Shown here: positions 1-5,548 of the stretch, one piece after another
Layout of the letters: every line of letters begins with the position of its first letter
Position numbering within the stretch: position 1 is the stretch's first letter
Assembly: GCA_937871155.1 (NCBI GenBank)
Contig: CALMXV010000225.1
Location: 1-5,548 of the forward strand
DNA length: 5,548 nt
From: an uncultured Taibaiella sp.
GTDB taxonomy: Bacteria; Bacteroidota; Bacteroidia; Chitinophagales; Chitinophagaceae
Direction of reading: 5' to 3'
Position numbers and translations under genes: made by a program
The notes under the pieces: model-generated
What the model saw: the letters and a program-made list of their open reading frames with translations, nothing else
Database searches by the model: none
Told to the model about the DNA's origin: nothing

Positions 1-250
1 TTTTTGATATGTTCTTCACCTTGCGCCTGTGAGCAAACCTTGAAGATGGGAAAGCTTTCTCAAAACCGGTAACCGTATATTGGTTGATGATGCTGTTGAT
101 GCCGGACAGGGTAAAGACCGGCTTGCCCTGCCCTGTAACGTAGGAAATAATGGTGGTGTCGGCAAGAGTAAGGTGGATGGTATATTGCGCAACGCTTACC
201 TTACAGGCAAGCAGCAATATGCCAATGACTGACAATAGTTTTTTGTACAT
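1..250 (-). CDS. Exported protein of unknown function, N-terminal part (runs off window)
   Basis: This reading frame opens at an ATG (248-250) and stays open for 83 codons to the left edge, so only the N-terminus is visible. Residues 1-21 form a signal peptide: MYKK, then a hydrophobic stretch (about residues 5-16), then VSVA before Gln22. Cleavage before Gln22 would be the usual Bacteroidetes 'A|Q' pattern. An alternative is Cys16 after LLLA, which is a loose lipobox, so a lipoprotein cannot be excluded. The mature part (TIHLTLADTTIISYV..., then a segment ending KAFPSSRF) matches no family I can name with confidence. The start codon lies 29 bp after the stop of the upstream delta-60-repeat gene with no hairpin between them, so co-transcription is likely. 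There is no Shine-Dalgarno site, only A/T-rich sequence, as is usual in this phylum. GC at third positions is about 58% (48 of 83 codons by hand), higher than in metK. That the gene is real and exported is well supported; its function is unknown. Confidence 0.7.
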   Translation of the reverse strand, partial: MYKKLLSVIGILLLACKVSVAQYTIHLTLADTTIISYVTGQGKPVFTLSGINSIINQYTVTGFEKAFPSSRFAHRRKVKNISK

Positions 251-279
251 AATTGAAAATGTTTTTGTGTTGAAAGAAA

Positions 280-1812
280 TTAGTGTTTTTGAATAATGAT
301 CTTCCTTACAAGAGTAGCATGGTTGGCAAAGCGGATATGCAGGTAGTATATGCCATCTGCCAAGCCGTCAGTAGAAAGTCTGTTAGTGCCGGGGTGTGTT
401 TGTGTGCGGAGCAATTTGCCGTCTATAGAATAGAGTGCAATGTGCAAAGGATTCTGTGATGTCGGAACGTCTATATTGATGTAGTCAGTAGCAGGATTGG
501 GAAAAACTGTAAGATTACCATCTAAAAATAAATTCATTACAGAGTTAGCGGCGTCAGGCATAAAACGAGCGATAAAAGGTTTGCTATAGTTAAAAGAACC
601 TTGAGGATTTATAACATTATATCCACACGATAATAGTTTATAATCCGGTTGTATAACAATATCGCTAAAAGCTGTGAGTAGGCTTGTCGAGATTACTCCA
701 TTCATACCAAAATCATTATCTATATTACCATTAGAAAGCAATCTGTATATTATAGCGTTTGTATCATTTTTCCCTCCTAATAATATTTTCCCGTCTTGTT
801 GTAGTTCTAGAGTATGCGTATCTCCATAATCAATTTTGGCTATTCCGATTTTTCCAAAACTATAATCTAATGTTCCTGTAACATCAAACCTTATTACTGC
901 GAGGCTGTCTCCATGCCCGGCTAAGAGTATTTTCCCATCTGGTTGAAGGCACATAGCCTTGCAATAGAGAAGTCCACCCAAATTCTTATTGGTATAAGCC
1001 ATACCTTTATGATTAAAAGAAGTATCCAAACTGCCGTCTGATAATAAACGGATAGCTGTAAAAGCATATGTACCCCAAGGCGGGTTAAGCGATGAAATTC
1101 TTGCTTTTACCCCTACTACTATCCTGCCGTCAGGCATTAGGGCTATGTCATTGGGTGTGGGATACTCGAAACCTTCGGCAAGCCTCACAATGCCGTTTAC
1201 GCCAAAGCTACTGTCCACCCTACCATCAGGATGATAACGTATGACCTGAAGTGTATCTGACAGGAACTTGGTAGATCCGTAAGCTATTATTTTACCGTCA
1301 GGTTGTAATGTTATTGAACTCATTGCATCGCTTATAGCAGAGGTCAATGTGTTTATGTAAGAAGTCATTACATAGCCTCCTCCTCCAAAACTACTATCAA
1401 GGTTCCCATCTTGTTTTAACCTGATAAGTAAAAAATCTTGGTTAGTAATTCCCGTATCTGCACTTCCTCCTAACAGAACTTTACCATCCGGTTGTAAATA
1501 AAGAAGTGTCACTATTGTATTATTTAATCCTAATGCACTTATTTTGAAACATCCATTATTGGCAAAACTAGCATCTTTTGTACCATCCTCATTAAGCCGT
1601 CGTACTATATACATATATGTAGTATTCTCTACTTCTGCACCGGTTACAATTATTTTATTATCTGGCTGCACTACTAAGCGTGTATAACCACCGGTATCGC
1701 CCATATATATCCCATTATTAGCAAACGTAGGGTCTAAGCCATACAAGAGTTGCGCATAGGAATTAAAACTTACAGGTAAACAGAACAGTAATAAGAGTAA
1801 TACCTTTTTCAT
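280..1812 (-). CDS. Secreted delta-60-repeat beta-propeller protein with T9SS type A sorting domain
   Basis: A 510-residue exported protein, probably surface-bound or released through the type IX secretion system. Residues 1-20 are a signal peptide (MKK, poly-Leu core, SYA before Gln21). The body (about 26-420) consists of seven repeats of the delta-60 family. Each has an LDxSFGxxG-like turn (starting at 26, 79, 138, 199, 262, 315 and 364) followed by a strand with a QPDGK-like turn (near 47, 106, 169, 225, 289, 337 and 387) and an IRL/IRF strand. Seven such units suggest a seven-bladed beta-propeller; this fold is inference. Residues about 435-510 match the T9SS type A C-terminal sorting domain: VFPNPATDYINI, then YSIDGKLL, LADGIYYLHI and a basic end KIIIQKH. 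In the family this domain directs passage across the outer membrane and is then removed or used for anchoring. No catalytic motif is visible, so ligand binding or adhesion is more likely than enzymatic activity. The ATG at 1812 gives a proper signal peptide. A second exported-protein gene begins 29 bp downstream. Confidence 0.93.
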   Translation of the reverse strand: MKKVLLLLLFCLPVSFNSYAQLLYGLDPTFANNGIYMGDTGGYTRLVVQPDNKIIVTGAEVENTTYMYIVRRLNEDGTKDASFANNGCFKISALGLNNTIVTLLYLQPDGKVLLGGSADTGITNQDFLLIRLKQDGNLDSSFGGGGYVMTSYINTLTSAISDAMSSITLQPDGKIIAYGSTKFLSDTLQVIRYHPDGRVDSSFGVNGIVRLAEGFEYPTPNDIALMPDGRIVVGVKARISSLNPPWGTYAFTAIRLLSDGSLDTSFNHKGMAYTNKNLGGLLYCKAMCLQPDGKILLAGHGDSLAVIRFDVTGTLDYSFGKIGIAKIDYGDTHTLELQQDGKILLGGKNDTNAIIYRLLSNGNIDNDFGMNGVISTSLLTAFSDIVIQPDYKLLSCGYNVINPQGSFNYSKPFIARFMPDAANSVMNLFLDGNLTVFPNPATDYINIDVPTSQNPLHIALYSIDGKLLRTQTHPGTNRLSTDGLADGIYYLHIRFANHATLVRKIIIQKH

Positions 1813-1878
1813 ACTAGTGTGTTTTAATGGTTTTAAAGTTACACAAATCTTTTAATGAGATGTGTAGGGGGGCTATGA

Positions 1879-2256
1879 TTATGTAGTTTCATTTACGTTT
1901 TATTTGAAAGGGGTTACAGAGGAATATCAACATACAAGACAACACAAATCAACGTACCTAAGTCAGACAAAGATATAAGTAAGGCAAAACGTAAGAAATA
2001 AAGCAAACTTGCTGCTATTGAACCTGTCATCAGCCATTTAAAACTGTATTATAGGCTGTGTAAAAATTTTCTAAATGGAATAATAGGCAATATGATAAAC
2101 CAATCCTTTCTGCAATTGCGATGAGCTTTAAACTAGCGATGAACCTCTGGCGTTTAGAGGCAACTAGACGTTGACAACTCTTCTAAAGGTATCTTATAGC
2201 AGTTTATCAAGGATTTTTTGGCGAAAATTAAAAATGACTTTTTGAGGGTTGACTAG
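1879..2256 (+). pseudogene. Decayed C-terminal fragment of an IS5-like DDE transposase
   Basis: Translating the plus strand through its stops recovers a transposase C-terminus. Frame 1 reads FERGYRG (from 1903), then INVPK, KAKRKK, a TAA stop at 1999, and AAIEPVISHLK from 2011, followed by YRLCKNFLNGIIGNMIN up to about 2100. A one-base loss near 2101 moves the frame to positions divisible by 3, which continues ILSAIAMSFKLAMNLWRLEA to about 2162, then a TGA at 2172. A second shift returns to frame 1, reading QFIKDFLAKIKNDFLRVD and ending at TAG 2254-2256, with a further stop at 2197. The D/ERGYRG block and the R-rich/AAIEPVIxHLK block (its Glu is the catalytic E of the DDE triad) are known hallmarks of the IS5-like transposases with a DDE_Tnp_1-type fold. 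Only the last 125 or so codons remain. The N-terminal region with the first catalytic Asp is absent, and upstream lies the 5' region of the delta-60 gene. The gene is certainly non-functional; the exact IS subgroup is uncertain. Confidence 0.85.
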
Positions 2257-2260
2257 TTAT
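1879..2260 (+). mobile_element. Truncated insertion-sequence remnant (right end only)
   Basis: This is the DNA carrying the decayed transposase. The right boundary should lie at or just after the transposase stop, because in compact IS elements the coding region runs into the terminal inverted repeat. The stretch 2236-2256 (ACTTTTTGAGGGTTGACTAG at its core) is the best candidate for that repeat. I searched 1813-1900 by eye for its reverse complement (beginning CTAGTCAACCCTC) and found none. The left end is therefore lost, and no target-site duplication can be assigned. The left limit given is simply where the recognisable reading frame starts. Confidence 0.6.
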
Positions 2261-2463
2261 ATAGACGGATTAGATGTTATAGTAGTAGTTACAGACACGC
2301 GAAAGGGTATGTGCACTATCGAGGGACATTTGGGCATACACTATTCTGTTATGATTAATGACGTATTGTGTACGCTACAAGTTCACCTTACAGTTTTAGA
2401 AATTCCAAAGCAATTATTTACTCAAGTAAACAACAGAATATCACTTTCGTGAAAAAGAGCTAC
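2257..2463. other. Intergenic stretch with no supported gene
   Basis: The non-coding interval 1813-2542 is 730 bp long. Apart from the transposase remnant and the terminator at 2464-2496, I find no gene in it. This 207-bp part contains a 67-codon open frame on the plus strand, opening at a TTG inside the IS right end. It lacks a convincing ribosome site, a recognisable domain or a signal peptide, and is not called. All three minus-strand frames contain stops and gave no recognisable peptide. No tRNA-like or other structured-RNA pattern was seen. It may be further decayed DNA flanking the old insertion. Confidence 0.5.
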
Positions 2464-2496
2464 AAAAAAAGAGGCTGCACGAGAAGGCGCCTCTTT
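2464..2496 (-). terminator. Rho-independent terminator of the receiver-domain gene
   Basis: An exact 8-bp inverted repeat, AAAGAGGC (2468-2475) and GCCTCTTT (2489-2496), encloses a 13-nt loop. Read on the minus strand, the stem is followed by an unbroken run of seven T (2470 down to 2464), the classic intrinsic terminator layout. It begins 46 nt after the stop of the receiver gene. On the plus strand the stem is followed only by TTTAAAT, so it is a better terminator for minus-strand transcription. It would also shield the IS remnant and the delta-60 gene from read-through. Confidence 0.85.
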
Positions 2497-2542
2497 AAAT
2501 AATAATTTGTTAGGTCTTTCCAATAATAGTTGCCGCTCTGAA

Positions 2543-3052
2543 TTAAGAGTGGAACGCGTTTGTAAAGAAGTATAGATAAATGGTCAAAAGCACAAAAAAG
2601 ATAATAACGAGGGACATCATGGTAATGGTATTTTTATAGCCTTTATTTACCACCTTCATTTTATGTAGCTCGCTAATATTATTCATGATATTCTCTGTTC
2701 TAGAAAATCCGGTTTCTCCTTTCACAACATAATCATAAGCCCCATATTTCATGCTATCTACGGCTACATCTATTTTGTCTTGGCCCGAAAGCATGATGAC
2801 TTGAGTATCTGGTCTGAGGGTTTTAATCTCTTTTAAAATTTCCACTCCATTTTTAGCATTGGGTAGATGCGCACTAAGATGATAGTCTAACACTACTATT
2901 TCAGGATCGAGATCTAAACTTTTAATCATTTCTTCTCCACTTTCAAAGGTTTTGATATCGTAAAGAAACCGTTCGCTTAGATAGTCCTTAAGCATTTCAT
3001 TTTGAATTGGTTCATCATCCACCAAAAAAAGGTAGCGTTTGTTAGTTGCCAT
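2543..3052 (-). CDS. Membrane-anchored stand-alone response regulator receiver protein
   Basis: A 169-residue protein made of a CheY-like receiver (about residues 6-130) plus one C-terminal transmembrane helix (about 144-165). The phosphorylation machinery is complete: acidic pair Asp12/Asp13 in LVDDEP, phospho-acceptor Asp56 in VVLDYH, Ser89 in VIMLSG, aromatic Tyr108 and Lys111 in YDYVVKG. The loop after Asp56 (HLSAHLPNAKNG) is about five residues longer than in CheY. There is no DNA-binding or enzymatic output domain. A basic stretch (HKMKVVNKGYK, about 130-140) precedes the helix MMSLVIIFFVLLTIYLYFF, so by the positive-inside rule the receiver should sit in the cytoplasm with a six-residue tail outside. 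It probably takes phosphate from a histidine kinase that is not in this window and signals by protein contact at the membrane; this is inference. The gene stands alone between the metK terminator and its own terminator. The receiver assignment is certain; the role is unknown. Confidence 0.92.
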   Translation of the reverse strand: MATNKRYLFLVDDEPIQNEMLKDYLSERFLYDIKTFESGEEMIKSLDLDPEIVVLDYHLSAHLPNAKNGVEILKEIKTLRPDTQVIMLSGQDKIDVAVDSMKYGAYDYVVKGETGFSRTENIMNNISELHKMKVVNKGYKNTITMMSLVIIFFVLLTIYLYFFTNAFHS

Positions 3053-3160
3053 GTTGAGTTAAATTCAATTGATGGGTAAAATAGAAAAATAAATTTATCC
3101 TACCAATGATTTTGCTTTATTTAATAATTACAATTATCAGTATTGACTTAAATCAAACAA

Positions 3161-3168
3161 CAAACATA
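3161..3168 (-). promoter_or_regulatory. Possible Bacteroidetes -7 box for the receiver gene
   Basis: On the minus strand this reads TATGTTTG, an exact match to the Bacteroidetes TAnnTTTG element. It lies just downstream of the metK terminator and about 108 bp before the receiver start codon, which would give a 5' leader of about 100 nt. No clear -33 TTG/TTTG element is seen at the expected spacing of about 19-21 nt, so the call rests on one short motif plus its position in the only gap available. Confidence 0.35.
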
Positions 3169-3177
3169 TAGCCACCC

Positions 3178-3214
3178 AAAAAAGAGCCATATACAGCTTT
3201 GTATATGACTCTTT
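3178..3214 (-). terminator. Rho-independent terminator of metK
   Basis: A 14-position stem: AAAGAG-C-CATATAC (3181-3194) pairs with GTATATG-A-CTCTTT (3201-3214) around a 6-nt loop (AGCTTT). It lies 23 nt after the metK stop codon. On the minus strand the stem runs into TTTTTT (3183 down to 3178). The single non-Watson-Crick position (3187/3208) is a G·U pair in minus-strand RNA but a C/A mismatch in plus-strand RNA. The hairpin is therefore best formed in the metK transcript. Confidence 0.88.
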
Positions 3215-3237
3215 ATATTTCTTATGAAGAAAATTAA

Positions 3238-4518
3238 TTAAGCTAATTTGAACGCCACTTTAACAGCATCTACATAGTCTAGTTTTTCCCAGGTAAATAA
3301 CTCAACGGAAACTTTCTTTTCATTATCTTTTCCTTCGTTGAATACTTTATTCACCACTTCATTTTTTCTACCCATATGTCCATAAGCTGCCGTTTCACTA
3401 TAGATCGGATTACGCAATTTCAAGCGTTGTTCGATAGCATAAGGGCGCATATCGAAAATGGTTTCAGCAATTCTAGCAATCTCACCATCATTCATATTCA
3501 CTTTTGCTGTACCATAAGTATCCACAAAAAGACCGCATGGTTTTGCTACTCCAATGGCATAAGAAACTTGTACTAAAATTTCGTCTGCAACACCGGCAGC
3601 CACTAGGTTCTTCGCTAAGTGACGTGTAGCATAAGCCGCACTTCTATCTACTTTACTAGGATCTTTTCCGGAGAAAGCACCACCACAGTGTGCGCCTTTA
3701 CCACCATAAGTATCTACGATGATTTTACGACCAGTAAGTCCGGTGTCTCCATGTGGTCCACCGATTACGAATTTACCGGTAGGGTTGATATGATACGTGA
3801 TGTTATCGTTGAATAGTTTCTGAATTTCAGGAGTCAATTGTGCTTTCACACGAGGGATGATGACTTCAGTAATATCCTTTTTGATCTGCGCCAACATCTT
3901 TTCGTCTTCATCAAAATCATCATGTTGTGTAGAAACTACGATTGTGTCAATTTTGATTGGTTGGTTATCGTCGTTATACTCAATAGTTACTTGACTTTTC
4001 GCATCTGGACGGAGATAAGTAAGTTCTTTACCGGCTCTACGAGTCACAGAAAGTTCTTGTAAGATTTTATGGGCGATATCCAATGCTAAAGGCATATAGT
4101 TATCAGTTTCTTTTGTTGCATAGCCAAACATCATCCCTTGGTCACCGGCACCTTGCATGTTTGCTTTGGTTTCAAAATCTTCATTAGCTGCTTTTCTATC
4201 TACTCCTTGGTTAATGTCTCCGGATTGTTCATGAATTGCAGAAAACACACCGCAAGAGTTCGCCTCAAACATGTATTCTGACTTAGTATAGCCAATGTTT
4301 TTTATCACTTTGCGTGCAATGTCTTGTACATCTAAATATGCTTTAGATTTCACTTCACCGGCTAATACTACTTGTCCGGTAGTTACTAGGGTTTCGCAAG
4401 CCACTTTTGCTTGTGGGTCGTAAGCTAGAAAGTTGTCAATAAGTGCATCAGAGATTTGATCGGCCACTTTATCAGGATGTCCTTCAGAAACTGATTCGGA
4501 AGTAAATAAGTAAGGCAT
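3238..4518 (-). CDS. metK: S-adenosylmethionine synthetase (methionine adenosyltransferase)
   Basis: Cytoplasmic enzyme making S-adenosylmethionine from L-methionine and ATP, releasing phosphate and pyrophosphate. It is the source of methyl groups for methyltransferases. All three MetK domains are present in 426 residues. Visible landmarks are the ATP-binding GHPDK (13-17, His14), the first family signature [11 protein letters not shown] (123-133), HINPTGKF (243-250), [14 protein letters not shown] (253-266, with Arg264/Lys265), and the phosphate-binding loop with [16 protein letters not shown] (281-296, Lys285/Asp286/Asp291). The protein is about 40 residues longer than E. coli MetK (384). 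Extra sequence near the C-terminus (about 395-426, [17 protein letters not shown]...) fits the longer Bacteroidetes form. One oddity is Cys278, which stands where most homologues have the first glycine of the GGGAFSGKD loop. The ATG at 4518 gives the standard [17 protein letters not shown] start, preceded by an A-rich leader and no Shine-Dalgarno site. glmS lies 86 bp upstream; no S-adenosylmethionine riboswitch is apparent in the gap. Confidence 0.98.
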   Translation of the reverse strand: MPYLFTSESVSEGHPDKVADQISDALIDNFLAYDPQAKVACETLVTTGQVVLAGEVKSKAYLDVQDIARKVIKNIGYTKSEYMFEANSCGVFSAIHEQSGDINQGVDRKAANEDFETKANMQGAGDQGMMFGYATKETDNYMPLALDIAHKILQELSVTRRAGKELTYLRPDAKSQVTIEYNDDNQPIKIDTIVVSTQHDDFDEDEKMLAQIKKDITEVIIPRVKAQLTPEIQKLFNDNITYHINPTGKFVIGGPHGDTGLTGRKIIVDTYGGKGAHCGGAFSGKDPSKVDRSAAYATRHLAKNLVAAGVADEILVQVSYAIGVAKPCGLFVDTYGTAKVNMNDGEIARIAETIFDMRPYAIEQRLKLRNPIYSETAAYGHMGRKNEVVNKVFNEGKDNEKKVSVELFTWEKLDYVDAVKVAFKLA

Positions 4519-4559
4519 TTTATTGTTTTGTTTTTAAAAAAAAATAGTTTTTGAGCGTG

Positions 4560-4567
4560 CAAATTTA
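4560..4567 (-). promoter_or_regulatory. Likely Bacteroidetes -7 promoter box for metK
   Basis: On the minus strand this reads TAAATTTG, an exact match to the TAnnTTTG consensus used by the Bacteroidetes housekeeping sigma factor. It lies 41 bp before the metK ATG inside the glmS-metK gap, predicting a transcript start near 4553-4555 and a leader of about 35 nt, rich in A and T. The -33 region at the expected distance (around ATTAATTCG) is not a clear TTTG match. With it, metK can be transcribed independently of glmS, although read-through from glmS is possible since no GC-rich terminator separates them. Confidence 0.5.
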
Positions 4568-4604
4568 CAACACGCAGTCGAATTAATTTTTAATTTATTG
4601 GAAT

Positions 4605-5548
4605 TTATTCCACCGTAACGGATTTAGCAAGATTTCTTGGCTGATCCACATTCGCACCACGTAGCACTGCTATGTGATAAGAAAGTAGTTGTAACGGAAC
4701 TATGGTAACAAGTGGAGATAGAATTTCTTCTGTTGCCGGCACTTCGATTACATGGTCGGCTATAGATTTCATTTCTGTATCTCCTTCATTAACGATAGCT
4801 ATTACTTTTCCTTTACGTGCTTTTACTTCTTGTATATTAGAAATAATTTTTTCGTAAGCACTTTGGTTGGTGGCTAAGAATACTACGGGCATTGCTTCAT
4901 CAATTAAAGCGATTGGACCATGTTTCATTTCTGCAGCCGGATAGCCTTCTGCATGGATATACGAAATTTCTTTTAGCTTCAAGGCACCTTCTAATGCTAC
5001 TGGGAAGTTCAACCCACGACCTAGATATAAGAAGTTAGGGGCATCTTTATAGATAGCTGCAATTTCTTTTACTTGCTTATCCAGCAATAATGCTTTCTCT
5101 ACTTTACTAGGTAAGTTTTCTAATTCATAAAGAATCTCACGCAATTTAGAGTTAGAAATAGTGCCTTTATGTTTAGCTATTTGCAATGCGATGAGAGTTA
5201 AGATAGCTATTTGTGTTGAAAACGCTTTGGTGGATGCTACCCCTATTTCAGGGCCGGCATGGGTGTAAGAACCTGCATGAGATACTCGAGCGATTGAAGA
5301 ACCTATAACATTACAAATACCGTAAATGAGTGCTTGTCTGTCTTTAGCTAATTCAATTGCAGCTAATGTATCAGCAGTTTCACCACTTTGAGATATTGCA
5401 ATTACAACATCAGACGCATGAATGATTGGATTTCTATATCTAAACTCAGAAGCATATTCTACTTCTACATTTACTCTTGCTAATTCTTCAATCAAATACT
5501 CCCCTATCAAACCGGAATGCCATGAAGTACCACAGGCTGTGATGATGA
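4605..5548 (-). CDS. glmS: Glutamine-fructose-6-phosphate aminotransferase (isomerizing), C-terminal half
   Basis: Glucosamine-6-phosphate synthase makes glucosamine 6-phosphate from fructose 6-phosphate and glutamine, the first committed step to UDP-GlcNAc for peptidoglycan and lipopolysaccharide. The visible 313 codons cover the isomerase half. The first SIS domain has ACGTSWH (visible residues 4-10), EYASEFRYRNP, SQSGET (52-57), ICNVIGSS and EIGVASTKAF. The second SIS domain has LYLGRG (173-178), LEGALKLKEISYIHAE and AAEMKHGP (Glu206 and the following Lys/His). It ends in the invariant tail DQPRNLAKSVTVE, whose lysine is an active-site residue in E. coli GlmS. The reading frame is open to the right edge, so the TTG at 5508-5510 is an internal codon and not a start. 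The N-terminal glutamine amidotransferase domain (about 300 residues, starting with the catalytic Cys) lies outside the window, and the full enzyme should be near 610 residues. The gene looks intact; metK follows downstream with its own likely promoter. Confidence 0.97.
   Translation of the reverse strand, partial: IITACGTSWHSGLIGEYLIEELARVNVEVEYASEFRYRNPIIHASDVVIAISQSGETADTLAAIELAKDRQALIYGICNVIGSSIARVSHAGSYTHAGPEIGVASTKAFSTQIAILTLIALQIAKHKGTISNSKLREILYELENLPSKVEKALLLDKQVKEIAAIYKDAPNFLYLGRGLNFPVALEGALKLKEISYIHAEGYPAAEMKHGPIALIDEAMPVVFLATNQSAYEKIISNIQEVKARKGKVIAIVNEGDTEMKSIADHVIEVPATEEILSPLVTIVPLQLLSYHIAVLRGANVDQPRNLAKSVTVE

Noticed and set aside
1844..1851. AAGATTTG on the minus strand as a -7 box for the delta-60-repeat gene
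   Set aside because: It has one mismatch to TAnnTTTG, and no -33 element is seen at the right distance. The position is plausible but the match is too weak in A/T-rich DNA.
2249..2452. A 67-codon plus-strand open frame starting with TTG
   Set aside because: It starts inside the end of the decayed IS, lacks a good start site or leader, has no signal peptide or recognisable domain, and is short enough to occur by chance. A conserved homologue would reverse this.
3376..4062. Three plus-strand open frames of 65-74 codons opposite metK
   Set aside because: They lie entirely antisense to the strongly conserved metK frame and their translations look like nothing known; they are shadows of metK.
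4581..4595. Palindrome AATTAA-TTT-TTAATT between glmS and metK as a glmS terminator
   Set aside because: The stem is only six A/T pairs with no T-run of its own, and is expected by chance in such A/T-rich sequence.
4519..4604. Possible S-adenosylmethionine riboswitch upstream of metK
   Set aside because: The gap is 86 bp, nearly all A/T, with no GC-containing stems or pseudoknot pattern, and the predicted leader is only about 35 nt.
4600..4611. Short inverted repeat GGAAT-TT-ATTCC over the glmS stop codon
   Set aside because: Five base pairs with a 2-nt loop cannot form a stable hairpin.
5508..5510. TTG as the start codon of the glmS frame
   Set aside because: The frame continues upstream to the window edge with conserved GlmS sequence (ACGTSWH), so this is an internal leucine codon.

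Overview
The window looks like the chromosome of a Bacteroidota (Bacteroidetes) bacterium, probably a Chitinophagales/Sphingobacteriia-type lineage. The evidence is a secreted protein with a C-terminal type IX secretion (T9SS) sorting domain, start codons preceded by A-rich sequence instead of Shine-Dalgarno sites, candidate promoters of the TAnnTTTG type, and a MetK of the long Bacteroidetes form (426 residues). The lineage below phylum is inference. All intact genes lie on the minus strand, so transcription runs from high to low coordinates.

Right half (about 3178-5548): two core metabolic genes. The C-terminal half of glmS (glucosamine-6-phosphate synthase, entering from beyond the right edge) is followed after 86 bp by complete metK (S-adenosylmethionine synthetase). 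The gap holds a good TAnnTTTG box for metK, and metK ends at a strong hairpin terminator. The two genes supply amino sugars for the envelope and the cell's methyl donor. They look like neighbours with separate promoters, not one functional pathway.

Middle (2464-3168): a stand-alone two-component receiver protein with its own terminator and a possible promoter. It has no DNA-binding output domain. Instead it ends in a single predicted transmembrane helix, which is the most unusual intact gene here.

Left-middle (1813-2542): a 730-bp gap. Reading it in all frames shows the decayed 3' end of an IS5-like DDE transposase on the plus strand (1879-2256), with stop codons and two frameshifts, followed by about 200 bp with no supported gene.

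Left (1-1812): an envelope/secretion module. A 510-residue delta-60-repeat protein with seven repeats (probably a seven-bladed beta-propeller) and a T9SS sorting domain is followed 29 bp later by the start of a second exported protein, which runs off the left edge. The two are probably co-transcribed. This end has visibly higher GC at third codon positions than metK, in keeping with accessory DNA.

No CRISPR array, tRNA, rRNA or complete mobile element was seen. Nothing in the window amounts to a clearly new multi-gene system. The best leads are the membrane-tethered receiver and the secreted propeller pair.
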